DNA of 15,781 bases from an uncultured Collinsella sp. (GCA_902493615.1 CABUQK010000042.1:1-15781), one strand, 5' to 3'; positions 6,756-13,904 are shown, numbered from the stretch's first letter. Numbers and translations: made by a program. The notes: generated by a model from the sequence alone, not told the origin.

Positions 6756-7277
6756 ATGGCTTTTAATACGAAGGTCGATGTGGCCGATACCGAGCTCGAG
6801 GCAGACGAGACCGTCACCGCCGAGGCCGAGGACGTAACGCTCGAGGATGAGGCGCTCGTCGAGGCCGAGTCCGCCGATGATGCGGACGAGGATGATGAGG
6901 AAACAGACGAGTCCGAGGACTCGCTGACCTATTCCAACGGTGTGATCGAAAAGATCGTTGCTATGGCCACTCGCGAGGTTCCACACGTTCTGGGCATGAA
7001 GGGTAACCTCATGCATTTTGTGCAGGAGCAGTTTGGTGCCGAGAATCTGACCAAGGGCGTGACGGTCGAGGTCACCGATGACAATCGCGTGGTCGTCAAC
7101 ATCTCCGTCATCATCGAGTACGGCGCCTATGCGCCCGCGATCTTCGACGATGTCAAGGCACGTGTCACCGAGCGCCTTGCCGCGATGACCGGCCTTGAGG
7201 TGGCGGGTGTCAACCTGCGTATCGAGGACGTCATCACCCCCGAGGAGTACGAGCACCGCACCAGCCAGCACGAATAA
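6756..7277 (+). CDS. Asp23/Gls24 family envelope stress response protein
   Basis: Asp23-family proteins are small, abundant, membrane-tethered proteins linked to cell-envelope homeostasis and alkaline stress. The 173-residue product has the family core at about 57-160: LTYSNGVIEKIVAMATREV, VTVEVTDDNRVVVNISVIIEYG and VKARVTERLAAMTGLEVAGVN, then LRIEDV. Its first 56 residues are unusual, with nearly half Asp or Glu and almost no basic residues, suggesting a disordered acidic arm. The start ATG 6756 has an excellent AAGGAGG at 6745-6751. It lies 44 bases after the DUF2273 gene and is probably the last gene of the amaP operon, because hairpins and a terminator follow. Confidence 0.92.
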   Translation: MAFNTKVDVADTELEADETVTAEAEDVTLEDEALVEAESADDADEDDEETDESEDSLTYSNGVIEKIVAMATREVPHVLGMKGNLMHFVQEQFGAENLTKGVTVEVTDDNRVVVNISVIIEYGAYAPAIFDDVKARVTERLAAMTGLEVAGVNLRIEDVITPEEYEHRTSQHE

Positions 7278-7281
7278 CCTT

Positions 7282-7320
7282 CCAAAAAGGGACAGGTTTG
7301 TTTTGGCAGATTTTATCTGC
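7282..7320 (+). repeat. Two consecutive small hairpins after asp23, the first with GGGACAGG in its loop
   Basis: CCAAAA (7282-7287) pairs with TTTTGG (7301-7306), with GGGACAGG at 7289-7296 in the loop. The next stem, GCAGAT (7306-7311) with ATCTGC (7315-7320), has a three-base loop. The first begins four bases after the asp23 stop codon. It repeats the arrangement seen after lgt and the DUF6020-like gene: same loop word, different arms. Confidence 0.55.
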
Positions 7321-7330
7321 GAAAACGTTA

Positions 7331-7374
7331 AACGGCCGACCGCGCAAGCAAAAGCGTGGCCGGCCGTTATTTGT
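7331..7374 (+). terminator. Intrinsic terminator ending the amaP-asp23 operon
   Basis: AACGGCCG, CC and GCGC (7331-7345, one mismatched A) pair with GCGT, GG and CGGCCGTT (7354-7368, one mismatched C), including one G-U pair. The loop is eight bases and the tail ATTTGT follows. The stem is long and GC-rich and the position fits the end of the envelope-stress operon. Confidence 0.75.
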
Positions 7375-7415
7375 ATGCCCCCCGATGTAGGCATACCCGC
7401 TCGTCTAACTAGGGG

Positions 7416-7443
7416 TTGCAATCGTCGCGTTCCGCGTTACCCT
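7416..7443 (+). promoter_or_regulatory. Candidate promoter of the YitT-family gene
   Basis: TTGCAA (7416-7421) and TACCCT (7438-7443) are separated by 16 bases, placing the start of transcription about 35-40 bases ahead of ATG 7487. Each hexamer has four matches to consensus, so this is only a candidate. A promoter is expected here because a terminator ends just upstream. Confidence 0.35.
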
Positions 7444-7486
7444 AATGGGCGCATTGTTTCCAAATTGTTAACGAGGGGTTGCCGTA

Positions 7487-8509
7487 ATGGCCGACGAGCA
7501 CGAAACAGACAGCAAGGCATGGGCGATTGAGGCCGCCGCGGCAGAGGCGGCATCACGTGCTGCCGAGGAGATGCATCGTCCTCCCGTGGTGCCGATGGAG
7601 CGCGTGGTCGATCGCACCGATATCGAGCGCGGCGAGCGTGCCGGTCAAAAGCGCAGCCAGGAGCCGGGCTTCCCGCGCTTTTTTGCCGAGCTCAATCTGG
7701 GCCTGATTCTTACGGCCTTTGCCATCGTTGCGTTTAAAACCCCTAATCACTTTGCTTTTGGCGGCACCTCGGGCGTGTCGGTCATTCTGTCCACGCTGTT
7801 CCCGACCCTGCCCGTCGGCGTCTTTATGTGGATTATCAACGCGGTTCTCGTCGTTTTGGGCTTTATCTTTTTGGAGCGCAAGGCAATCCTGTGGAGCGTC
7901 TTCGCCTCGTTTGCGTTGTCCGCCTATGTTTCGCTGTTTGAGCTCTTTATTCCGACCGATGTCTCTCTGACGGGTGATATGTGGCTCGACCTGTGCTTTG
8001 CCGTGATCCTGCCGGCGCTCGGCAGCGCCATTGTCTTTGATATTGGCGCCTCGACGGGTGGCACGGACATTCTTGCCATGATCCTCAAGCGCCGCACGAC
8101 GCTCGAGATTGGACGCGCACTGCTGTTGGTCGATATCGGCATCGTGACCATCGCGGCTTTTTTGTATGGCCCGCGTGTTGGTTTGTATTGTGTGCTTGGC
8201 CTGTTTGCCAAGACGCTCGTGGTCGACAAGGCCATCGAGAGCATTCACCTGCGCAAAGTCTGCACGGTTATTTGCTCCGAGCCGCGCAAGGTCGAGGAGT
8301 TTATCGTCAAGCATCTCAACCGCACGGCGACCATCAGCCGCGGTTACGGTGCCTTCTCGGGCAAGTGCGTGACGGTGATCATGAGCGTGCTGAGCCGTCG
8401 CGAGGCCGTGCAGCTGCGCCGCTATGCGCGCGAAGTCGATCCAGGTGCCTTTATCACGATCGTCGACAGCTCCGAGATCGTCGGCAAGGGCTTCCGCGGA
8501 ACGAACTAG
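7487..8509 (+). CDS. YitT family membrane protein (DUF161 plus C-terminal DUF2179)
   Basis: The 340-residue protein begins with about 65 hydrophilic residues, longer than usual for the family. Five to six membrane helices follow at about 68-84, 95-106, 110-129, 134-153, 167-186 and 210-227. Family hallmarks are the HFAFGGTSGVSVI segment (88-100), the GASTGGTDILAMIL segment (187-200) and a soluble C-terminal DUF2179 domain (about 255-337) with HLNRTATISRGYGAFSGK and DPGAFITIVDSSEIVGKGF. YitT proteins are widespread in Gram-positive bacteria; most are functionally uncharacterised, and a transport role is commonly inferred. ATG 7487 follows GAGGGG (7473-7478) by eight bases. The gene stands alone between a terminator and the next promoter region. 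Confidence 0.88.
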   Translation: MADEHETDSKAWAIEAAAAEAASRAAEEMHRPPVVPMERVVDRTDIERGERAGQKRSQEPGFPRFFAELNLGLILTAFAIVAFKTPNHFAFGGTSGVSVILSTLFPTLPVGVFMWIINAVLVVLGFIFLERKAILWSVFASFALSAYVSLFELFIPTDVSLTGDMWLDLCFAVILPALGSAIVFDIGASTGGTDILAMILKRRTTLEIGRALLLVDIGIVTIAAFLYGPRVGLYCVLGLFAKTLVVDKAIESIHLRKVCTVICSEPRKVEEFIVKHLNRTATISRGYGAFSGKCVTVIMSVLSRREAVQLRRYAREVDPGAFITIVDSSEIVGKGFRGTN

Positions 8510-8658
8510 CACAGACGTATTCAACGAACCGCCTGCTGGCGCCGTGTACCTTGCAAATCGGTCATCTTTGAGTATTTGACCCTACATTGGGCAATAATGA
8601 TGCTAAAGACATCGTTTGCGATCCAAGTGATTCGTTCAAGATACGAAGGGATGATTCT

Positions 8659-9948
8659 ATGTTCTGCTCGCAGTGTGGCGCCCCCATGGGCGATAACGAC
8701 AAGTTCTGCGGCGTGTGTGGTGCTCCTAATGCCGGTGCCGCTGGCCCCGCTCCCCAGGGACAGCCTCAGCCCCAGCAGTTTGTTCCGCAACCGCCCGTGG
8801 CGAATGCGCCAAAGGGCTGTGTGGCTCAGGCGTTCCAAGATATGACTAAGACTCCGGGCGTGCTTCAGCGTGTATGCCAAATCGCTTTTTTGCCGGCGCT
8901 GATTTGCGTTGTGTCGGTGCTCGTGTTGTTTATTCCCGTTATTGGCGGCATTGCAGCTGCCATCGGCTTTTTGGCAGCTTGCATTGCGAGCGTGTGCGGT
9001 TCCGGCTTTGGTATCGAGTGGGGCCGTGATCTTTCGCTCAAGGTCGATGACGGCATGGACCGTCCACTCATGCGCTCCACGTCGTTTGGTCTCGGAGTCT
9101 TTTCGAGCGTTATTTCGGTCGTGCTCGAGGTTATCGCTGCCATTCCCGTTATCGGTGTAGTGCTTTCGCTGGTGGAGGGCGTGGTAATTGGCGCTGCGGG
9201 CTCGTATTCTTATTACGGCTCTTATGCGCTCGAGGCTGCGCTGTTTGGCTCGCTTGGCCTGCTTGTCCTGGCGCTAATTGCCTCGGCGATTCTGGGTGTC
9301 TTCTTTAAGATGTTCGCCGACATCGCCGTGATGCATTTTGCGGTGACCGGGCGTGTCGAGAGCGCGTTTTCGCTCGATAAGGTCTGGGCGGCGTTTAAGC
9401 ACAACAAGACCAAGCTGTTCTGTGCTTCGTTCCTTCCCGAGTTTTTGACGGGCCTGGTCGCCAACGTTGTCACATGGATCTTGACGGTCGTCTTTGGCGC
9501 CATTGCCTCTGTCGGTATGTATAGCTACTACTATCGTCCTACGGGTATTGAGGCAATTGTTACCGGCGGTGGCGTCACGCTCGCGCTGTTCTTGGTGCTG
9601 GTCGCTTTCGTCACCGTATTTCTTACGGTCTTTGGCAAGATGCTCAAGCACCGTGCCGTTGGCTATTGGGCCGCACGCTATGCAAGCGAGTGGGCCGATG
9701 AGGATAAGGACGACGTCCTGACTTTTGTATTGCCCTTCGAGAAGAAGTCCGCTCCTTCGGGTTACGGTGCTCCGGATGCTTCGCCGGCACCTGCACCCGC
9801 TCCCGCGACCGAGCCTGAGCCGGCGTCCGAGCCTGAACCGGCGCCCGAGTCTGAGACGGCATCTGAGCCCGAGCCTGATCCTGAGCCGGCACCTGCACCT
9901 GAGTCGGCGTCCGAGCCAAGCTCCGACGAGGAGCCTCAGGACGAGTAG
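8659..9948 (+). CDS. Zinc-ribbon membrane protein, DUF4013-like, with Glu-Pro-Ala-rich tail
   Basis: This 429-residue protein has three parts. An N-terminal zinc ribbon has Cys3, Cys6, Cys17 and Cys20 (FCSQCG and FCGVCG), followed by a Pro/Gln linker. A membrane domain of about 75-330 has hydrophobic segments near 75-112, 143-177, 196-225, 262-287 and 303-326. MHFAVTGRVESAFSLDKVWAAF (225-246; quoted as MHFAVTGRVESAF then SLDKVWAAF) resembles the DUF4013 repeat unit. The C-terminal tail (about 375-429) is built from EPEPAS/PAPAPES units and is strongly acidic. The function is unknown; the ribbon may mediate a protein contact, and the tail is presumably disordered. ATG 8659 has AAGGGA (8646-8651) seven bases upstream. 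An in-frame ATG at 8587 would put 24 residues before the ribbon and lacks a binding site. Confidence 0.78.
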   Translation: MFCSQCGAPMGDNDKFCGVCGAPNAGAAGPAPQGQPQPQQFVPQPPVANAPKGCVAQAFQDMTKTPGVLQRVCQIAFLPALICVVSVLVLFIPVIGGIAAAIGFLAACIASVCGSGFGIEWGRDLSLKVDDGMDRPLMRSTSFGLGVFSSVISVVLEVIAAIPVIGVVLSLVEGVVIGAAGSYSYYGSYALEAALFGSLGLLVLALIASAILGVFFKMFADIAVMHFAVTGRVESAFSLDKVWAAFKHNKTKLFCASFLPEFLTGLVANVVTWILTVVFGAIASVGMYSYYYRPTGIEAIVTGGGVTLALFLVLVAFVTVFLTVFGKMLKHRAVGYWAARYASEWADEDKDDVLTFVLPFEKKSAPSGYGAPDASPAPAPAPATEPEPASEPEPAPESETASEPEPDPEPAPAPESASEPSSDEEPQDE

Positions 9949-9961
9949 CCATGCCGTCTGC

Positions 9962-9998
9962 CATTTGGGGACGGGGTAGAAATAGCGCTTGACAAATG
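9962..9998 (+). repeat. Weak hairpin with GGGGACGGGG in its loop, after the zinc-ribbon gene
   Basis: CATTTG (9962-9967) is complementary to CAAATG (9993-9998). The interval holds GGGGACGGGG (9967-9976, sharing one G with the arm). It begins 13 bases after the stop codon. The stem is short and the loop long, so its stability alone is doubtful; the resemblance to the other loop-word hairpins is the reason to list it. Confidence 0.4.
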
Positions 9999-10036
9999 AG
10001 CGGGGGCGGACGTGTCGAAACGTCCGCCCCCGCTTT
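9999..10036. terminator. Bidirectional terminator between convergent genes
   Basis: AGCGGGGGCGGACGT (9999-10013) and ACGTCCGCCCCCGCT (10020-10034) form a perfect 15-bp stem with loop GTCGAA. On the plus strand TT follows the stem, and on the minus strand the sequence continues CATTTG. T runs are short but the stem is extremely stable. The position, between the plus-strand zinc-ribbon gene and the minus-strand M20 gene, fits a shared terminator. Confidence 0.75.
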
Positions 10037-10079
10037 GACATCGCGATGTGGCTATGACTGCGAGATGCCAGCGAATCGA

Positions 10080-11543
10080 TTACTCGTCGTGCTTCTCCTC
10101 ACGGCGTGCAGCAGCGCGTGCGTCGTGGATGCCCTTGATCGCGGCATGGCGAGCCGTTCGGGCATCATGGATGGCGTCGCGAGCCTCGGCGGTCGTCGCT
10201 TTGGCAGAGCGCAACTTGGCGGCCAGATCGGGGTTGATTTCGGCGACCGCGGTAATCGCGGGGCCGTCGAGCTCCTCTTGCGTGGGCTCGGCCAAAAAGT
10301 CGATAGCATACTGGGCGGCCACCATGGAGCCCTTTGCCAGCACGGTCTCGTCGATCTTGTAGAAGCAGGAATGTTGGGCGTACGTGGCGCCAATCTTGGG
10401 GTTGCGCGTACCTACAAAGGCGAGCACGCCCGGTACGCGACGCAGGTACTCCGAAAAATCCTCGCCCGAAAGCGTGCCGCGATAATGGCCTTGGCCGGTG
10501 GGGCCCAGGCACTTGATTACAGCCTGACGGCAGCGCTCGCTCGAGGCGGCGTCGTTTTCGACCTTGTAGTTGGCGATGGTGTAGTCGGTGAGCTCTGCCT
10601 CGGCGCCCAGGGCTGCCGCGGTATGCTCCACGATGCGGCGCATGAGCTCCGGCATTTCCTCGTGGGTCGAATCGCCGTAGGTGCGCACTGTGCCGGCGAG
10701 GTAGGCCGTGCCGGCGATAACGTTGCGCGCGGTTCCGCCATGCAGCTCGCCGACGGTGATGACGGCCGGCTCGTATGGGCTGATTTCGCGCGAAACGATG
10801 GTCTGCAGGGCATTGACAATCTCGGCGGCAACCATAACGGCGTCGTGGCCGCGCTGGGGCATGGCGCCGTGGCACGAGGTGCCGCGGACGTCGATGCGGA
10901 ACCAGTCGGTATTGGCCATGCGCGGTCCGGGCTCGCAGCTCACGGTGCCGGCATCGACCTCACTCCAGATGTGCGCGGCGTAGGCGCCATCGACGCCGTC
11001 GAGCACACCCGTGCCGATCAGGAGCTTGGCGCCCTGGCCGTTTTCCTCGCTGGGCTGGAAGACGATGCGGACTTCGCCGTGGATGTCGTCGGTCATATGG
11101 CGCAGGATTTGCAGCGTGCCGAGCATCATGGCGATATGGCAGTCGTGGCCGCAGGCGTGCATGCAGCCCTCGTTGACGCTGGCGAACTCCTCGCCGGTCT
11201 GTTCGGTGACGGGCAGGGCGTCGATGTCGGCGCGCAGCAGGATGCGGCGGCGTGGCGTGCCGTCCTCGCGATAGGCATCCGGCGCGGTACCGCGAAGCGT
11301 TGCCACCAAGCCGGTCTTGAGCGGACGCTCGTAGGGGATATTCATGGCGTCGAGCTGGTTGGCGATGTCGGAGGTCGTGCGCTCCTCGGCAAGGCTCAGC
11401 TCCGGGTGCTTATGGAAGTGCCGGCGCTGCTTGATGATATATGGTTCAAATTCGGTAGCGATATCTTGGATGGCTGCGGTGACGTCGTCTGCTGCGCGAA
11501 CCTCGGTTGCCGCCATAATCTGCTGTGCCTTGGTCTTCGTCAT
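10080..11543 (-). CDS. M20D-family amidohydrolase / metallopeptidase
   Basis: The 487-residue product belongs to the M20D group, whose members hydrolyse N-acyl amino acids, indole-acetyl amino acids or similar amides using two metal ions. Visible motifs are RRHFHKHPELSLAEERT (40-56), LRADIDALPV (103-112), HACGHDCH (129-136, metal-binding Cys and His), PSEENGQGAK (164-173, with the catalytic Glu), HIWSEVDAGT (191-200), CHGAMPQRGHDAV (224-236), GTLSGEDFSEYLRRVPG (356-372) and the last metal-site His in AQHSCF (389-394). The substrate cannot be fixed from the sequence. After the catalytic domain comes a tail of about 55 residues, rich in Ala, Lys and Arg (434-487), likely helical. The start is ATG at 11543 (minus strand), with AAGGAG ten bases upstream. 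The open frame continues upstream without a better start. It is divergent from the next amidohydrolase. Confidence 0.92.
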   Translation of the reverse strand: MTKTKAQQIMAATEVRAADDVTAAIQDIATEFEPYIIKQRRHFHKHPELSLAEERTTSDIANQLDAMNIPYERPLKTGLVATLRGTAPDAYREDGTPRRRILLRADIDALPVTEQTGEEFASVNEGCMHACGHDCHIAMMLGTLQILRHMTDDIHGEVRIVFQPSEENGQGAKLLIGTGVLDGVDGAYAAHIWSEVDAGTVSCEPGPRMANTDWFRIDVRGTSCHGAMPQRGHDAVMVAAEIVNALQTIVSREISPYEPAVITVGELHGGTARNVIAGTAYLAGTVRTYGDSTHEEMPELMRRIVEHTAAALGAEAELTDYTIANYKVENDAASSERCRQAVIKCLGPTGQGHYRGTLSGEDFSEYLRRVPGVLAFVGTRNPKIGATYAQHSCFYKIDETVLAKGSMVAAQYAIDFLAEPTQEELDGPAITAVAEINPDLAAKLRSAKATTAEARDAIHDARTARHAAIKGIHDARAAARREEKHDE

Positions 11544-11594
11544 GGTCGATTTGCTCCTTGCTGGGTTGATCGCAAAATCGTACAGGCTCTCTCC

Positions 11595-11624
11595 AGTATG
11601 CCACCTGCCGCTAGGGCTGGTAAA
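11595..11624 (-). promoter_or_regulatory. Candidate promoter of the M20D gene in the divergent intergenic region
   Basis: On the minus strand TTTACC (plus 11619-11624) and CATACT (plus 11595-11600) are 18 bases apart, with four matches each to the -35 and -10 consensus. The 168-bp space (11544-11711) must also hold the promoter for the divergent amidohydrolase. There TACACT at 11668-11673 is a possible -10 without a properly spaced -35. Confidence 0.3.
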
Positions 11625-11711
11625 GTTGCCGTTTGCCGCTTGGGGTTTTGTTACAAGGGCGGGGGAGTACACTCGGGGGTGTTGAATTTCCTGCCAGAGA
11701 TGGGGATGCCC

Positions 11712-13349
11712 ATGCAACATATCGATCGGATTATCCGCTCCAAGAACGTTTTTACCGCCCAAGACGGCATCGATACCGCCCGCGAGCTGGCGATTGCCAT
11801 CGCAGGCGACCGTATCGTCGCAGTCGGTGCGCCCGATGACGTGATTGCCGCCGCGCCTGCCGCCACGCCGGTTATCGACTACGGCGAGCAGTTTGTCTGC
11901 CCCGGTTTCCATGACGCTCATCTGCACTTCTTCCATACCTCGGTCGGTTCCTCGCCGTACATGCTCATGGATATGGGCACGTCCGAGGCGGCGCTGGTGC
12001 AACATGCGCTCGAGTTTTCCCAGGATCTGCCTAGTGACGCTTGGGTTGTGACGCAGGGCTGGCGCGATTACCGTTGGGATCCGCCCGAGCATCCTACCAA
12101 GGCGTCGCTCGATGCGGCATTCCCCGATCGTCCCTGCGTTATGTATTCGGGCGACGGGCACACGCTTTGGCTCAACAGCCGCGCACTCGAGGCGCTCGGC
12201 GTCACGCGCGACAGCGAGCCGCCAGCGGGCGGCAGTTACGACAAGGATGCAAACGGCGAACTCACGGGCATTGCTCACGAGGCGGCTGCCATGCAGCTGC
12301 TACCGCGCTGCCTTGAGTGGCTGGGGGAGGATCGCATCGCAAGCGCTTACGCCAATCAAATGAGGCGTATGGCCGAGCAGGGCATCACCTCGATCTGCGA
12401 TATGTCGCTCATGCCCATGCCGGGTTGCGATTTTATCCGCGACGACGTCTACGACAAACTGCAGGCAGCCGGCAAGCTGGGCATCCGAGCCCATCTGTTC
12501 CCCACGCTGCTGGATGACCAGTCGCGCTTGGAAGAGCTGCAGACCCGCTACGCGAACAACGCGCTGCTCTCGGCGCCAGGCTTTAAGCAGTTCTTCGACG
12601 GCGTGTCGAGCGAACACACGGCCTATCTCATCGAGCCCTATACCAACCCGCGCTTCCCGGGCGATCAAGGCCGTCTGACGGTTCCGGCTGAGCGCATGCG
12701 CAAACTGGTTCTGGCGGCCGCGGAGCGCGGTCACACCGTGCGCATCCACGTCATTGGTGACGGTGCGATTCATGCCGCGCTGGATATCTTCGAGGAAGCG
12801 GCCGACCTGTACGGCCTGCCCCAGCACGGCCATAACACGCTCGAGCACCTGGAGAACCTCCTGCCCAAGGACATCGATCGCTTGCGCAAGCTCAACGTGG
12901 TTGCTTCGAGCCAGCCCTGTCACATTACACTCGACCCGGGTGGACCGGAGCGCGATCTGGGCCTGGAGCGCAGCCGCATCATGTGGCCGTTTGCGACCTA
13001 TAAGCAGCGCGGCATTCGCCAAGCTTTCGGTACCGACAGCCCTATCACGCCCGTTACCAGCATGAACGTGCTCTACACGGCTATCACGCGCCAGGACCCC
13101 AAAAGCCACTGGCCCGAGGGCGGCTGGCTGCCGAGCGAGCGCATCGATGCGGCAACGGCCCTGCGCAACTACACCCTGGGTAGCGCTTATGCAGCGGGCG
13201 ACGAGCAAAACCTCGGCAGCTTGGAGCCCGGCAAGTATGCCGACCTGGTAGTCCTGGACCAAAACCCGCTCACTGTCGATCCACAAGAGCTCCAGGCCAC
13301 AAAAGTTCAGGCCACCTACCTGGCAGGTAACGTAATCTACGAGCGCTAA
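11712..13349 (+). CDS. YtcJ-like amidohydrolase (metal-dependent hydrolase, amidohydrolase 3 type)
   Basis: The 545-residue protein matches the YtcJ/N-substituted formamide deformylase group of the amidohydrolase superfamily, a cytoplasmic TIM-barrel with an N-terminal beta-sandwich. Visible elements are FVCPGFHDAHLHF (61-73) with the HxH metal motif at His70 and His72, GDGHTLWLNSRAL (147-159), FKQFFDGVSSEHTAYL (291-306), HVIGDGAI (346-353), LEHLE (377-381), GTDSPITP (440-447) and the closing NLGSLEPGKYADLVVLDQNPL (500-520; the core is LEPGKYADLVVLD). Family members hydrolyse varied amides, so the substrate is unknown. Three in-frame ATGs lie close together at 11700, 11706 and 11712, none with an ideal ribosome binding site. 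I use the last, which has a TGGGGA at 11701-11706. It is transcribed away from the M20D gene. Confidence 0.9.
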   Translation: MQHIDRIIRSKNVFTAQDGIDTARELAIAIAGDRIVAVGAPDDVIAAAPAATPVIDYGEQFVCPGFHDAHLHFFHTSVGSSPYMLMDMGTSEAALVQHALEFSQDLPSDAWVVTQGWRDYRWDPPEHPTKASLDAAFPDRPCVMYSGDGHTLWLNSRALEALGVTRDSEPPAGGSYDKDANGELTGIAHEAAAMQLLPRCLEWLGEDRIASAYANQMRRMAEQGITSICDMSLMPMPGCDFIRDDVYDKLQAAGKLGIRAHLFPTLLDDQSRLEELQTRYANNALLSAPGFKQFFDGVSSEHTAYLIEPYTNPRFPGDQGRLTVPAERMRKLVLAAAERGHTVRIHVIGDGAIHAALDIFEEAADLYGLPQHGHNTLEHLENLLPKDIDRLRKLNVVASSQPCHITLDPGGPERDLGLERSRIMWPFATYKQRGIRQAFGTDSPITPVTSMNVLYTAITRQDPKSHWPEGGWLPSERIDAATALRNYTLGSAYAAGDEQNLGSLEPGKYADLVVLDQNPLTVDPQELQATKVQATYLAGNVIYER

Positions 13350-13368
13350 GTATTCATGCCGTACCGTT

Positions 13369-13420
13369 AAGCGCGGCTTGGACAGCCTATTTTGGGATAA
13401 CGCTCGAGCCGCGTTTGTTT
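13369..13420 (+). terminator. Possible terminator of the YtcJ-like gene
   Basis: AAGCGCGGCT (13369-13378) pairs with AGCCGCGTTT (13407-13416) with one G-U pair, followed by GTTT. The 28-base loop is large, so efficiency is uncertain. It starts 20 bases after the stop codon. Confidence 0.4.
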
Positions 13421-13465
13421 GCCGGTGAGGATTTGTTAGGAGCGTCCCCGCTCTGCTGGATTTGG

Positions 13466-13495
13466 GCGCAGGGCGGACGCGCCGCTGCCCTGCGC
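13466..13495. other. GC-rich hairpin
   Basis: GCGCAGGGC (13466-13474) and GCCCTGCGC (13487-13495) form a perfect 9-bp stem, extendable by two pairs including G-U. No T run follows. It could be a secondary terminator or part of an unknown structured element. Confidence 0.4.
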
Positions 13496-13609
13496 GCTCA
13501 ATTTGGACACCAGCAATGCTATCTCTTGGTGTTTTGCATACTTCCCATTACAGATTGCATAAAAAGGCTGGGATATTTTTCCTGATCCTGATGTACCCCC
13601 GCCCGTGCC

Positions 13610-13783
13610 GTGCAAAAAACGGAGTATTCAGCACCGCGAGCTCTGCCGGTGCCGCTGCAGTCGGGTAGCATTGCGGAGATCGACGTCATTTTGGGGTCCG
13701 ACGTGGCGCGAGGCATGCTTGTTTGTCTCGACGAGGCCTGTCTGCCGACCCAAATCGCCGGTCGAAGGCTACCGTGGGACTAA
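13610..13783 (+). CDS. Doubtful small open reading frame (57 residues)
   Basis: GTG 13610 to TAA 13781-13783 encodes a peptide beginning MQKTEYSAPRALPVPL, with a middle of SGSIAEIDVILGSDVARGML and an end of LPTQIAGRRLPWD. The composition is protein-like, with moderate G+C at third positions and none of the Arg/Cys/Ser excess of shadow frames. It has no ribosome binding site, however, and the frame opens only six codons upstream at 13592. It may be a decayed gene fragment or chance. I recognise no family. Confidence 0.22.
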   Translation: MQKTEYSAPRALPVPLQSGSIAEIDVILGSDVARGMLVCLDEACLPTQIAGRRLPWD

Positions 13784-13803
13784 TTAGATGCGCCCGGTGC
13801 GTA

Positions 13804-13866
13804 TGCATTTGTCCCGGCCTGCTGAAAACTCCCAAAAATGCACGGTGCTCCCCAGGGGACCCGTGC
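13804..13866 (+). other. Overlapping alternative hairpins
   Basis: TGCATTT (13804-13810) can pair with AAATGCA (13836-13842). GCACGG (13840-13845) can pair with CCGTGC (13861-13866), with TCC/GGA extending the inner stem. The two share bases 13840-13842 and so exclude each other. No T run follows. Confidence 0.3.
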
Positions 13867-13904
13867 TCGCAACGAAAACCATGCCCATGTCGCTATCCGC
13901 ATCG

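Noticed and set aside
8576..8598. TTGACC and AATAAT as a promoter for the zinc-ribbon gene
   Set aside because: The two hexamers are only 11 bases apart. No alternative -10 at 16-18 bases is convincing, though some promoter must exist in this region.
9996..11699. Plus-strand open frame running into the YtcJ-like gene from far upstream
   Set aside because: It is the antisense shadow of the M20D gene. The amidohydrolase domain starts only after 11712 and the upstream translation has no family resemblance.
11544..12278. N-terminal extension of the M20D frame to an ATG at 12278 (minus)
   Set aside because: It is antisense to the YtcJ-like gene. The M20D protein with its ribosome binding site begins at 11543, and the extension reads as Arg-rich shadow sequence.
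13519..13716. 65-codon minus-strand frame in the gap
   Set aside because: No ribosome binding site and no recognisable family; it overlaps the equally doubtful plus-strand frame, so neither could be preferred with confidence.
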